A stretch of 59,408 nt of DNA from Cytophagales bacterium (GTDB lineage: Bacteria; Bacteroidota; Bacteroidia; Cytophagales; Cyclobacteriaceae): contig DAHVFH010000006.1 in NCBI GenBank assembly GCA_027317105.1, forward strand, positions 1 to 59,408, written 5' to 3'. Positions 18,347-26,264 of the stretch are shown piece by piece. The translations under genes were made by a program, and so were the position numbers. The notes under the pieces are model-generated. The model did not search any database and was not told the DNA's origin. It worked only from the letters and a program-made list of their open reading frames with translations. Numbering within the stretch: the first letter of the stretch is position 1; the number at the start of each line of letters is the position of its first letter.

Positions 18347-19301
18347 GGACTACCTCCTCTTTCTTTTTTTCAAATTCCTTTTGCACAAACTCCTTCAGGT
18401 TGGTGAACGGGGGTTGAATGTTGTCATGCCGATGTCCATAGATCATCCGATCGATATCGCTCAAGGCTTTGCCAAGTTCCTCACTTTTTTCAATATTTTT
18501 GATTTCCTTAGAAGTATATTTGGTATAGGGTCTGCCTACCAGCGATTCCAAATAATTTTTCCAGATCACTAAGGTCTTTTCTGCATGCTGCGAGGTGAAT
18601 CCCGTTTCTAAATTCTGAACGGAGCTATCAAATTTAGACAGGAAGGCTTCATAGCTTTTGGTCATCCGTTTCAATTTAAAATAACGCTTGATTTTTTTAC
18701 CGAAGAAAATCCATACCAGAATAAGGACTATCAATATAATTCCGGCTATTATTCCAGCCAAGATGTAATTGAGTTGCCATTTCACACCCAGATACTTCGT
18801 GTTGGTTTTCAAGGGCAATTTTTCAGCACTCAATGAATCGGGAATGGAGGCCACCATGTGTTGAAAGAAAACGGTGTCGGTGTTTGAGAATACCAACGTG
18901 CAATCCATCTGGTTGACCACATACACCGGTAGTTTTAGTTTTTGGATGCTGTCGATTTCGTAGGTTTCTACCGTGTAAACCACGCTGTCGCGACTTATCC
19001 CGTTGGCGGTTTTTGTGGTGAAGAATTTTTTCTTTTGAAATTCAAATGGAGCGAACGAGAACGTGGAGTCGGGGAAAAGGAGGTTTAACTTTTCTGGATA
19101 ATGGGCCGTGAGATAAAATTCAATGGGCATTCCAATTTTTACGCTATCCGAACTAAACTTACCTTCCACTTTTATTTCCTGCGCGAACAAGGTGGAGCAA
19201 ATAAGACAACTGACTATAGAATAAAAAATTCTAAATTTTAAATGTTGGCATATAAATATTGATCCCGAAAGCTTTCGGGATTGAATTTTGAATAGCGTCA
19301 T
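18339..19301 (-). CDS. Bat-cluster membrane protein (BatD-like layout)
   Basis: This 320-residue protein has a late signal peptide (FYSIVSCLICSTLFAQ), a beta-rich periplasmic domain (EIKVEGKFSSDSVKIGMPIEF), one membrane helix (LNYILAGIIAGIILIVLILVWIFF) and a charged cytoplasmic tail. Proteins of this layout sit between DUF58 and BatA genes in Bacteroidota. The start ATG 19301 overlaps the upstream TGA as ATGA, which argues for this start. Codons 7-13 are made of the palindrome ATCCCGAAAGCTTTCGGGAT, so a repeat element has become part of the leader and extended it before the hydrophobic core. Function is not known. Confidence 0.8.
   Translation of the reverse strand: MTLFKIQSRKLSGSIFICQHLKFRIFYSIVSCLICSTLFAQEIKVEGKFSSDSVKIGMPIEFYLTAHYPEKLNLLFPDSTFSFAPFEFQKKKFFTTKTANGISRDSVVYTVETYEIDSIQKLKLPVYVVNQMDCTLVFSNTDTVFFQHMVASIPDSLSAEKLPLKTNTKYLGVKWQLNYILAGIIAGIILIVLILVWIFFGKKIKRYFKLKRMTKSYEAFLSKFDSSVQNLETGFTSQHAEKTLVIWKNYLESLVGRPYTKYTSKEIKNIEKSEELGKALSDIDRMIYGHRHDNIQPPFTNLKEFVQKEFEKKKEEVVHG
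19262..19283. repeat. short perfect palindrome inside a coding start
   Basis: The 20-base palindrome ATCCCGAAAGCTTTCGGGAT (19263-19282, with adjacent bases) lies within the first 15 codons of the Bat-cluster protein. CCCGAAAGCTTTCGGG-type palindromes are known to recur as intergenic repeats in Bacteroidota genomes; that link is from memory, not from a search. Confidence 0.6.
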
Positions 19302-20176
19302 ACTGTCTTCATCGACTTATTTCTCACTTTGAAAAGCTTCAGCAGCTTAGGGATGTAATCTTCATCGGTATCGATCGACAAAAAGTTGATTTGATGCTTA
19401 CGACTAAAATCGGCTAGTTCCTGCTGGCGCGAAGTATTGTGCTCAGAAATCTTTTCGCGAAAGCCGCCAAAAGAAGTATTTACCCAAAGAGTGCGTTGTG
19501 TCTCTTTGTCCAGTACGGGGATGATGCCCAATTTGGGCAATTGCGTTTCTCGTTTGTCGCTGATGCGGATGATCACCAGGTCATGTCTGCGGGCCATGGA
19601 TTTCAATCCATGAAAGTAATTGTCGTCAATGAAATCAGAGATCATGATGATTACGCTTCTGCGTTTAATGAAATTAAGAGCGAAGGCTATGGCCTTGTTC
19701 AAATTTGTTTTCAGTGAATGTGGCTTTAGGTTGACGATGCCGTAAATTATTTCGTAGGCCTGACCAGTTCCTTTTCTTGGCTTGAGGGCTTTTTCGCGTT
19801 CGTCTGAAAAACAAATGAGGCCAAGCTGGCTTGCTTCTTTTGCTCCCGATAGTGCCAATACGCCACAAACTTCTTTGGCAACGTCCACTTTGGTTTTACC
19901 GGGTGTGCCAATGTCTTGGGAGGCGCTTACGTCCAGAATAAAAAATATGGTCTGTTCTTTTTCTTCGCGGAAAGTCTTCACAAAAGTGCCATGGCCTTTG
20001 GCCGTCACGTTCCAATCGATCGTGCGTATGTCATCGCCATATTGGTAAGGGCGCACATCGTCAAATTCCAGCCCGGTGCCCTTAAAAATAGAGCGGAAAT
20101 CCCCTTGCATCTGGCTGTTGATGGCCTTGCGGATTTGAATTTCGTACTTACGCAGTTTTTTAAGAAGTTCCTTCAT
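19298..20176 (-). CDS. DUF58 domain protein
   Basis: Started at ATG 20176, the protein is 292 aa and begins MKELLKKLRKYEIQIRKAIN. An upstream start at 20227 would add 17 residues with no family support. It has the DUF58 core GTGLEFDDVRPYQYGDDIRTIDWNVTA, then a VWA-like domain (FFILDVSASQDIGT) with a MIDAS-like DVSAS and SDF motif. DUF58 proteins normally follow a MoxR ATPase gene and act with it; here no MoxR gene precedes it. It overlaps the next Bat-cluster gene by ATGA. Confidence 0.9.
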   Translation of the reverse strand: MKELLKKLRKYEIQIRKAINSQMQGDFRSIFKGTGLEFDDVRPYQYGDDIRTIDWNVTAKGHGTFVKTFREEKEQTIFFILDVSASQDIGTPGKTKVDVAKEVCGVLALSGAKEASQLGLICFSDEREKALKPRKGTGQAYEIIYGIVNLKPHSLKTNLNKAIAFALNFIKRRSVIIMISDFIDDNYFHGLKSMARRHDLVIIRISDKRETQLPKLGIIPVLDKETQRTLWVNTSFGGFREKISEHNTSRQQELADFSRKHQINFLSIDTDEDYIPKLLKLFKVRNKSMKTV

Positions 20177-20462
20177 TATTTTTTCGGGCTTAAAAATAAG
20201 AAATCTCCTCGCACTTCGCGCACTCAAAACAAGGATATTGAGCTAGAGTTTCTACATGGCTGTCAAAAACAATTATTAGCTGATGGTGCGCATTTACATA
20301 CTTTCAATCATTTTACTTTGTTCCTTCGTGCCTTTGTGGCGAATTCTTGTCTGTTTTGCCTCTAAGTCTCAAAGACACTAAGTCCCTTGCGTAACATCCG
20401 CTATTAACATATAAAATAGAATTAAATTTAAGGCCTGATTCTTGTTTTAAACGGGATAAATT
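20177..20462. repeat. intergenic stretch with a likely interspersed repeat
   Basis: No gene is seen between the divergent DUF58 and DUF4296 genes. About 20320-20385 reads TTCCTTCGTGCCTTTGTGGC ... CTAAGTCTCAAAGACACTAAG, low-complexity wording that I recognise as a recurring intergenic repeat in environmental Bacteroidota genomes. Copy number cannot be judged from one window. Confidence 0.4.
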
Positions 20463-20855
20463 ATGCAAAAGGCAATTCTGGTTTTTCTTTTTTTTGTTTC
20501 TGTCTGTTGTAGTAAGCCCAAGCGACCGGATGATGTGCTCACACAACCACAACTCGCGGCCTTGCTCATCGATGTTTATTTAGCTGAAGCCAGGACGGAT
20601 AACCTCCGAGTCAATAACATGAACCTTGTAAAGGATTCGTCCATCCGATATTTTCTTCCCTTTGAGGAAAAGTTGCTAAAAAGTCACGGTCTCTCAGATT
20701 CAACTCTGAAGATCACGTACACCTACTATTTGTCTCATCCTAAGGAACTTGAGGCCGTTTATGACGCCATCATCGACACCCTTACGCTACGGGAAAAACG
20801 AGCCATCAACGCCCCAGAACCTAAATTTGTGCCGAAAAAGCCAATCAAACATTGA
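20463..20855 (+). CDS. DUF4296 lipoprotein
   Basis: This 130-residue protein has a lipoprotein signal (AILVFLFFVSVCCSKPKRP) followed by PDDVLTQPQLAALLIDVYLAEA and a helical domain with FEEKLLKSHGLSDSTLKITYTYYLSHP, which is the DUF4296 pattern. It should be anchored in the periplasm; no function is established. The stop overlaps the TTG start of mutS2, suggesting coupled translation of two otherwise unrelated genes. Confidence 0.85.
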   Translation: MQKAILVFLFFVSVCCSKPKRPDDVLTQPQLAALLIDVYLAEARTDNLRVNNMNLVKDSSIRYFLPFEEKLLKSHGLSDSTLKITYTYYLSHPKELEAVYDAIIDTLTLREKRAINAPEPKFVPKKPIKH

Positions 20856-23215
20856 ACACTTACCCGGCCGATCTGGAATCTAAGCTGGGCTTTGACCAGA
20901 TCAGAACAAAGCTGTTGACGAATTGTCTGGGAAAATTGGGCGAAGACGAAGTAGCCCAAATTTCATTTTCGAGCCAGAGTGATGTCATCAAGACTTTATT
21001 GCTGCGCAGCAGGGAGTTAAAACAAATCCTCGAAAAAGGTGAAGTCATTCCGTTGAATACCTATGCCGACCCCACGGTCTATTTTGAGCTCATTCGGGTA
21101 GAGGAAAGTTTTTTGGAAGAGGAAAATTTCCAGGAGATTATTCCAGCGTTACATTCTATTTTAACCCTCCATAAGTTTCTCAAGACTTCTAATGAAGATT
21201 ATCCTGAACTTTTTAAACTTACAGAACCGATAAACCTTCCCGGTGAACTTGTGGCTGCCCTTGGCGACAAATTCAATGAAAAAGGAAAGATAAAAGACAA
21301 TGCCAGCACGGAGTTGGCCCGCATCAGAAAGCGGCTGCGCGAAGAAGAGATCAGGGTGCGGAGGCTTACCGAACAGATTTTTCGAGATTCGGTTGGCCAC
21401 AGTTGGGTACCGGAAGGGGCGACCCTCACCATTCGTGAAGGGCGCGTGGTGATACCGGTTTTGGCGGAACATAAAAGGAAACTTCGCGGATTTATCATGG
21501 ATGAATCAGCCACGGGGCAAACGGTGTACATCGAACCGGCCGAATCCATGGAAGCGAACAATGAGATTCGGGATCTGCTCCATGCCGATCGCAGGGAAGT
21601 GGTGAAGATATTAAAAGCGCTCACTACACTGCTGCGCGAAAACCTGGATTCCATTAAGGCAGCCTGTGTCTTTTTAGGATTGGTCGATTTCAATAGGGCC
21701 AAAGCAAAACTGGCCTTAGAAATGGAAGCCGATATGCCGTTGTTGATGGACCGCCCTGCAATGAATTGGATATTGGCACGACATCCGCTGCTACACTTGA
21801 GTTTGAAAGGTAAACGGCCACTGATACCGTTAACGGTTGACCTTCCCGATGATGCGCGTTTTCTCTTAGTTTCAGGACCAAATGCCGGGGGAAAATCAGT
21901 TTGTTTGAAGACGGTTGGGTTGATTCAATACATGGTACAATGTGGGCTGTTGGCTCCGTTGTTTGAAAAATCGCAAGTCGGGATATTTAAAAATATCTTT
22001 CTTGACATTGGCGATCAGCAATCCATCGAAAATGATTTGAGCACCTACAGCTCGCATCTAAAAAACATGAGTTTCTTTTTAGCCCATTCCAATTCAGAAA
22101 CCTTAGTGTTGATGGATGAATTGGGTGCGGGCACGGACCCGAATTTTGGTGGTGGCATTGCCGAGGCGATTTTGGGTTCCTTGCTTCAGAAAAGAGTTTG
22201 GGGCGTGGCGACTACGCACTATTATAATTTAAAATTATTTGCCGCCAACCGCACCGACATACGAAATGGCTCTATGCAATTTGATTCAAAAAATTTGCAG
22301 CCGCTATTCCATCTGGAGATTGGCAAGCCGGGAAGTTCGTTTGCTTTGGAGATTGCAAAAAAAACAGGATTACCTCAAGCCACGATCGAGCGAGCCGAAC
22401 AAATCATTGGTAAGGAGCTGACCGGACTGGAAACCCTGATGAAGACGGTAGCAGAAGAAAAACAAATACTCCAAAAAAATCAGCGTGAGTTCATAGAGAA
22501 GGAAATGAAACTGACCGAGGAACGGGCGCGTTACCAAAAACTTAATTCCGAACTCGAAGCCCGCAAGAAAGAGATCATCGACCGTGCTAAAATGGAAGCA
22601 TCCACCTTACTGAAAGAGACGAACCGCGAGATTGAAAAAACGATTCGTCACATACGCGAAAACAAGGCCGAGAAAAAAGAAACACGCAAAGTGCGGCAAG
22701 GACTTGGCGAACTAGCGGTTAAAGTGCAGCCTCATATTATCAAAATCAGTTTGCCGCCACAGCTCTTGAAAGAAGGCGACAAGGTGAAGCTGATAGGGCA
22801 GGAGGTGACAGGCACCTTGGTGAGTATTAAAGACAAGCAGGCGGTCATTGAATTTGGCAGTGCGCGCACCACCGTAAAACTAAATCAGTTGGTGCGCAGC
22901 GATCTGGTGGAGCCAGGCTCGGTGAGCAAGGCGCGCTCACTGGGGTTGGACGTCATGAGCAAACAATCCGCTTTTGTTTCCACCCTTGACTTGCGTGGCA
23001 AGCGGGCAGAAGAAGTAGGTGCCGAACTCGACCGCTTCCTGGACGATGCAATTTTATTAAGCCAGGGCGAGTTAAAAATCCTGCATGGCAAAGGTGAAGG
23101 CGTGTTGCGCAAAATTGTCCGCGAGCGATTGAAGATGGTAAAGCAAGTGGCCTCCTTTGCCGATGAGCATGTTGAAAGAGGCGGAGAGGGGATTACGGTG
23201 GTGGTGCTGAAATGA
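20852..23215 (+). CDS. mutS2: endonuclease MutS2
   Basis: This 787-residue protein starts at TTG 20852 inside the upstream stop codon. It has the MutS-like lever region, an ABC-type ATPase with Walker A GPNAGGKS (about residue 342) and Walker B LVLMDELGAGTDP, a coiled coil (about 520-625, rich in E/K), and a C-terminal Smr nuclease domain (STLDLRGKRAEEVGAELDRF ... ILHGKGEGVL). MutS2 suppresses homologous recombination and rescues collided ribosomes in studied bacteria. It lacks the mismatch-binding domain of MutS. Length is normal for the family. Confidence 0.96.
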   Translation: MNTYPADLESKLGFDQIRTKLLTNCLGKLGEDEVAQISFSSQSDVIKTLLLRSRELKQILEKGEVIPLNTYADPTVYFELIRVEESFLEEENFQEIIPALHSILTLHKFLKTSNEDYPELFKLTEPINLPGELVAALGDKFNEKGKIKDNASTELARIRKRLREEEIRVRRLTEQIFRDSVGHSWVPEGATLTIREGRVVIPVLAEHKRKLRGFIMDESATGQTVYIEPAESMEANNEIRDLLHADRREVVKILKALTTLLRENLDSIKAACVFLGLVDFNRAKAKLALEMEADMPLLMDRPAMNWILARHPLLHLSLKGKRPLIPLTVDLPDDARFLLVSGPNAGGKSVCLKTVGLIQYMVQCGLLAPLFEKSQVGIFKNIFLDIGDQQSIENDLSTYSSHLKNMSFFLAHSNSETLVLMDELGAGTDPNFGGGIAEAILGSLLQKRVWGVATTHYYNLKLFAANRTDIRNGSMQFDSKNLQPLFHLEIGKPGSSFALEIAKKTGLPQATIERAEQIIGKELTGLETLMKTVAEEKQILQKNQREFIEKEMKLTEERARYQKLNSELEARKKEIIDRAKMEASTLLKETNREIEKTIRHIRENKAEKKETRKVRQGLGELAVKVQPHIIKISLPPQLLKEGDKVKLIGQEVTGTLVSIKDKQAVIEFGSARTTVKLNQLVRSDLVEPGSVSKARSLGLDVMSKQSAFVSTLDLRGKRAEEVGAELDRFLDDAILLSQGELKILHGKGEGVLRKIVRERLKMVKQVASFADEHVERGGEGITVVVLK

Positions 23216-23264
23216 GAGACTTTGTTGGGTGAGGAAATAGGCTTAATTTCAAGTTGTTAATAGG

Positions 23265-23290
23265 GGCTATAAGATATATGTCTTATAGCC
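23265..23290 (+). terminator. hairpin terminator after mutS2
   Basis: GGCTATAAGA (23265-23274) and TCTTATAGCC (23281-23290) form a perfect 10-bp stem with a 6-base loop, 50 bases after the mutS2 stop. No long T-run follows, so it may act with Rho or as an RNA stabiliser. Confidence 0.5.
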
Positions 23291-23554
23291 ACATGTGCGT
23301 CAGCTTTTTTAGAGAAATTCCGCTTCGAATTGACGATAATTGGAAACTATCACTAACTTTGCCTCGTTGACACAATACAGGTTTAATGAGATATTTTGGC
23401 ACAAGATTTTAGAGGGGGCAGACGAGTTTATAGCCTCTTAAAACCTAAAACTGTTAAGAAAATATTATACAACATTGACTTAGCTGAGCAGACAAATTGA
23501 CCCAAGAATTTTTAAAAAAGCTAAAGAAAGAGATTTAGGAATTCAGGACTAAGT
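23291..23554. other. gene-free stretch before an IS remnant
   Basis: No intact gene is present. TTG at 23330-23332 and TAACTTTG at 23354-23361 (21-base gap) could be a promoter whose original gene is gone. From about 23490 a frame reads TQEFLKKLKKEI, stop, EFRTKYDCLVLK, suggesting coding debris of unknown origin. Confidence 0.4.
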
Positions 23555-23599
23555 ATGACTGTCTTGTCCTGAAATAGGTTGACAATAAAGTCAACCAAA

Positions 23600-23926
23600 A
23601 TGAATCAATTAGAATTAAAAGAGAGTATCATTGCGGAGTATTTATCCACAGGGTTAAGTCTGCGAAAATTAGGCGTTAAACACGGAGTTAATTTTCGTAA
23701 GATTCATTACTGGATAATGCAATACCAAGGCCGCGTGAAAAAACCAGCAATTAGCAAATTAAAGACGGATCCGGATTTGGCGCAAGAAGCGCTCACTACC
23801 GATGTAAAAAAACTTCAAGCGGAACTTCGCAAGGCGCGCCTGCTCAATGAAGTACTCACTGAAGTAATCAAGGTTGCGGAGGAGGAGCTTGGCCTGCCAA
23901 TCCGAAAAAAGCTTGGCCCCAAGTAG
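23600..23926 (+). CDS. IS3-family transposase OrfA
   Basis: From ATG 23600 the product is 108 aa. It has a helix-turn-helix (IAEYLSTGLSLRKLGVKHGV-type, ending in FRKIHYWIMQYQG) and a C-terminal leucine-rich coiled coil (LQAELRKARLLNEVLTEVIK). This is the OrfA layout that binds the element's ends. Normally OrfB is made by frameshifting near its end; here only the head of orfB remains, so the protein is an orphan. A TTG at 23579 would add seven residues. Confidence 0.8.
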   Translation: MNQLELKESIIAEYLSTGLSLRKLGVKHGVNFRKIHYWIMQYQGRVKKPAISKLKTDPDLAQEALTTDVKKLQAELRKARLLNEVLTEVIKVAEEELGLPIRKKLGPK

Positions 23927-23928
23927 TT

Positions 23929-24009
23929 TTGAGAATAGTTCAAAGACAGCCTTCCCACTCTGTTGGGGCTCTTTGTTCATTACTTGGTTATAGTCGACAG
24001 GCGTATTAG
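23929..24009 (+). pseudogene. IS3-family OrfB, N-terminal 26 residues only
   Basis: Directly after orfA the frame reads LRIVQRQPSHSVGALCSLLG then YSRQAY and a stop. This matches the start of IS3 OrfB proteins (Q...SVR.LC..LGVSR..YY). All catalytic DDE residues are missing. The stop at 24007-24009 marks the junction with a foreign fragment. Confidence 0.72.
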
Positions 24010-24150
24010 GTGCAAAACACTCACGTCAGCATAATGCTTAATATTGGCAACCTGGACTTTGTTTATATCCATTTTTTGAACAAGCTTCCCATTTTCTTCT
24101 TTGCCCACATACTCTAAAACCCGTTGTTTAACTTTTCCATCTTCTCTATA
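24010..24150 (-). pseudogene. IS1634-like transposase, N-terminal fragment
   Basis: On the minus strand a frame reads IYREDGKVKQRVLEYVGKEE, then NGKLVQKMDINKVQVANIKHYADVSVLHLI. This resembles the N-terminal beta region of IS4/IS1634-type transposases (...ENGKVKQK...YLGK...). The frame opens inside a DUF262 fragment at about 24150 and runs out at the IS3 junction at about 24010, so both ends are cut. Family assignment is by pattern only. Confidence 0.6.
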
Positions 24151-24325
24151 AATAGAATAAAGGCTTTTCATCAGTTCGTTCTTTGTGTTGTTTAAATTGT
24201 ACTAAAAGTTTGTTTATTTCCTTTGGTGTCCAAACATACGGTCTTTGATATTCGGGAATAGCAAGCGTTTGTTGATTGTCAAACAAATCTTTTAATGTCA
24301 AACTTTCTACTATTATTTCTTCCAT
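24146..24325 (-). pseudogene. DUF262 (GmrSD-type) protein, N-terminal fragment
   Basis: From ATG 24325 the minus strand encodes 59 residues containing TLAIPEYQRPYVWTPKEINK and ending DEKPLFYL, then TAG. IPxYQRxYxW is the N-terminal DUF262 motif, found in GmrSD-like type IV restriction enzymes and related defence proteins, where it forms part of a nucleotidase fold. In intact proteins hundreds of residues follow. Here the gene is cut at the junction with a transposase fragment. It is probably the remains of a defence gene destroyed by transposition. Confidence 0.7.
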
Positions 24326-24622
24326 TTAATTCTATCAGAGTTGTATGTCATTTTTTTTGCAAATGTCGGTTGTAGGTGCGTCAAACTATGACGCTGTGAT
24401 TTCTATTTTCTACATTTTTTTCGTTTGATATCATCTGTTTGAGTATAGTTCTACAATGACCGCCAACACATAAATTTATGATATTACCCGAATGACGCAA
24501 AAACAAAAATCAGCCAATTTTGAGTGAATTTTCTTCATACATTTCGCATTGTCGTTAGGTCAATCCAATCTCCGTATATCTCTATGGCTAAGGCTATAAC
24601 CTACCGACTGTGAGCCGTATTT
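24326..24622. other. intergenic stretch, nothing recognised
   Basis: These 297 bases lie upstream of the DUF262 fragment and downstream of the ModE-like gene. I see no frame, RNA fold or clear terminator. It presumably holds the former promoter of the DUF262 gene. Confidence 0.4.
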
Positions 24623-24964
24623 TCAAACCCATTTTAACAGATCCACTTCCTTGTCGACAATGGCCTCAATTTTACCCGTTAGTTTTTGAAATGCCCCCAA
24701 TACTTTTTTTCCTTCGGCAGTGAGCACCGCACCACCACCTGCTTTCCCGCCCTTGTGAGAAATCACATACGGTTTTTGTCCGCGGTGGTTCATCTTTTCC
24801 ACCAAGTCCCATGCTTTTTTATACGACATGCCCATTGCCTTTGCAGCCTTTGCGATGGAACCCGAGTCATGAATACGTTCAAGGAGTTCAGCAGGCCCAG
24901 GGCCAAAATGTTTGACCCCACCGATGTCAACCCAACAGCGCACTCTGATTTCTACTTTCTTCAT
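24623..24964 (-). CDS. ModE-like winged-helix regulator (DNA-binding domain only)
   Basis: This 113-residue protein matches the N-terminal winged helix of ModE: GPGPAELLERIHDSGSIAKA, AKAMGMSYKKAWDLVEKMN, then KGGKAGGGAVLTAEGKKVL. Full ModE carries two molybdate-binding MOP domains, which are absent here, so it cannot sense molybdate by the classical route. It lies 18 bp downstream of an xdhC gene on the same strand, beside the molybdenum-dependent cox genes. It is a good candidate regulator for that cluster. Target sites are not known. Confidence 0.85.
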   Translation of the reverse strand: MKKVEIRVRCWVDIGGVKHFGPGPAELLERIHDSGSIAKAAKAMGMSYKKAWDLVEKMNHRGQKPYVISHKGGKAGGGAVLTAEGKKVLGAFQKLTGKIEAIVDKEVDLLKWV

Positions 24965-24982
24965 TTTAAACTCAGCGATAAA

Positions 24983-26014
24983 TTATAAATAGGCGTTCTT
25001 GGCTTTAATCACAGCGCCCATAATACTTAGGGCAATTTCTTTAGCACCTTGCGCATGAATGTCCAATCCAATCGGAGCGTTTATTTTCGAAATCTCCTCC
25101 TGCGTAAAACCTTTTTCCAAAAGACGATTTGTTCGCTTTTCATGGTTCTTCTTGCTGCCTAATGCCCCAATGTAAGCCACATTCTTTCGCAGTAAAATCT
25201 GTAGGGCATTGTCATCAATTTTTGGATCGTGCGATAAGATGACGGCATAAGTGTAAGGTCCAAGTAGCATATCATCGAGTACTTCAGATGGATATTTTTC
25301 CAGTAGCCGATCCGGTTTTATAGGGAAGGTGGTATTCTTTGCAAAGGTTGCCCGTGGATCAATAACAATTGTTTCAAAATCAAAATCCTGGGCAAGCCTT
25401 ACTAAATCAGAAGTAATGTGAGCAGCTCCGATAATGATCAGTTGACTTCGTTGAGGAAACACTTGAATGAAATAGTCAACACCTTCAATAGTTACGTTTT
25501 CATGAATTCGTTTGTCAAAAGCTTCTAAGGATTTTGGAACCACCTCAGCCGGGAGTTGGGCGCCATGCGTATTCTCATTTGGGATGATCAGGGAATTTTT
25601 CGTTTCTGCATCCACTAAGGTGGAGACAAGTATACAGCTTTTGTTAGTCGCTAAGCACTCCTGAAGTTTATTAAATACAGTGGTTTGACCAGCCTTAATT
25701 GGAAGAGACCAAGGTTGCAAATAAACCTGAATTTTTCCTCCGCAACTCAACCCAACTGCCCAGGCGTCATCATCACTAACGCCATAGGAAAGCCGCTTTC
25801 CGTTAATACCATTCATAATCGTTTTAGCTTCCTTGAGCACGGCCCCTTCAACGCAACCACCGCTCACGGATCCAACCATATCCATATCTTCCGAGATGAC
25901 CATGGATGAGCCAATTGGTCGGGGAGAAGATCCCCAGGTTTGGATCACTCTTGCCAAAACCATTGGTTTATTTTTGGCCGTCCATGTATTAATTTGATTC
26001 AACAATTCTTTCAT
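24983..26014 (-). CDS. XdhC/CoxI family molybdoenzyme maturation protein
   Basis: This 343-residue protein has the two-domain XdhC layout. The N-terminal domain carries GSVSGGCVEGAVLKEA (about residue 48), and a Rossmann domain carries LIIIGAAHITSDLVRLA and VILSHDPKIDDNALQ, ending YIGALGSKKNHEKR. XdhC proteins bind and sulfurate molybdenum cofactor and deliver it to xanthine-dehydrogenase-type enzymes. It is transcribed divergently from the cox genes and precedes the ModE-like gene. A second XdhC with a YHS domain closes the cox cluster, so this locus has two maturation factors. Confidence 0.92.
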   Translation of the reverse strand: MKELLNQINTWTAKNKPMVLARVIQTWGSSPRPIGSSMVISEDMDMVGSVSGGCVEGAVLKEAKTIMNGINGKRLSYGVSDDDAWAVGLSCGGKIQVYLQPWSLPIKAGQTTVFNKLQECLATNKSCILVSTLVDAETKNSLIIPNENTHGAQLPAEVVPKSLEAFDKRIHENVTIEGVDYFIQVFPQRSQLIIIGAAHITSDLVRLAQDFDFETIVIDPRATFAKNTTFPIKPDRLLEKYPSEVLDDMLLGPYTYAVILSHDPKIDDNALQILLRKNVAYIGALGSKKNHEKRTNRLLEKGFTQEEISKINAPIGLDIHAQGAKEIALSIMGAVIKAKNAYL

Positions 26015-26091
26015 CTTGTTTACCCTTAAAAATAAAATTATATTTGATTACTGCTTTTTAGTAACCGATGTTACACAAAACTAATAATTTG

Positions 26092-26199
26092 ACGTCATCG
26101 CGAGTTCCAGAGGGGGAAGCGCGAAGGGCGAAGCGATCCCCTACGAGGAGATTGCTTCGCGCAACCGCACAGATCCATCACAGGTGCTCGCAATGACGT
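26092..26199. repeat. nested inverted repeat element
   Basis: The outer arms are ACGTCATCGCGAG (26092-26104) and CTCGCAATGACGT (26187-26199), which pair with one mismatch. Inside lie GCGAAGCGATC and GATTGCTTCGC, again near-perfect complements. The 108-bp unit lies between divergent xdhC and the small membrane protein gene. GTCATTGCGAG ... CTCGCAATGAC elements are a known type of dispersed repeat in many bacterial genomes. Confidence 0.65.
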
Positions 26200-26264
26200 T
26201 TTTGATTTTGAGTAAGCCCAGTTGGTAAAATGTTGCCTATAAAGTTGGAGTAAAAGAAAGCTGA

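Larger units (their letters stand above)
23555..24009 (+). mobile_element. truncated IS3-family element (left end, orfA, start of orfB)
   Basis: The left end is probably near 23555, at TGACTGTCTTGTCCTGAAAT, wording typical of Bacteroidota IS3 relatives. It is followed by a complete-looking orfA and the first 27 codons of orfB. The element breaks near 24009, where minus-strand sequence of a different transposase begins, so the right end and the DDE domain are gone. It cannot transpose by itself. Confidence 0.75.

Noticed and set aside
21199..21702. Long minus-strand frame inside mutS2
   Set aside because: It is a shadow of the mutS2 codons, Ser/Arg-rich, with no recognisable domain.
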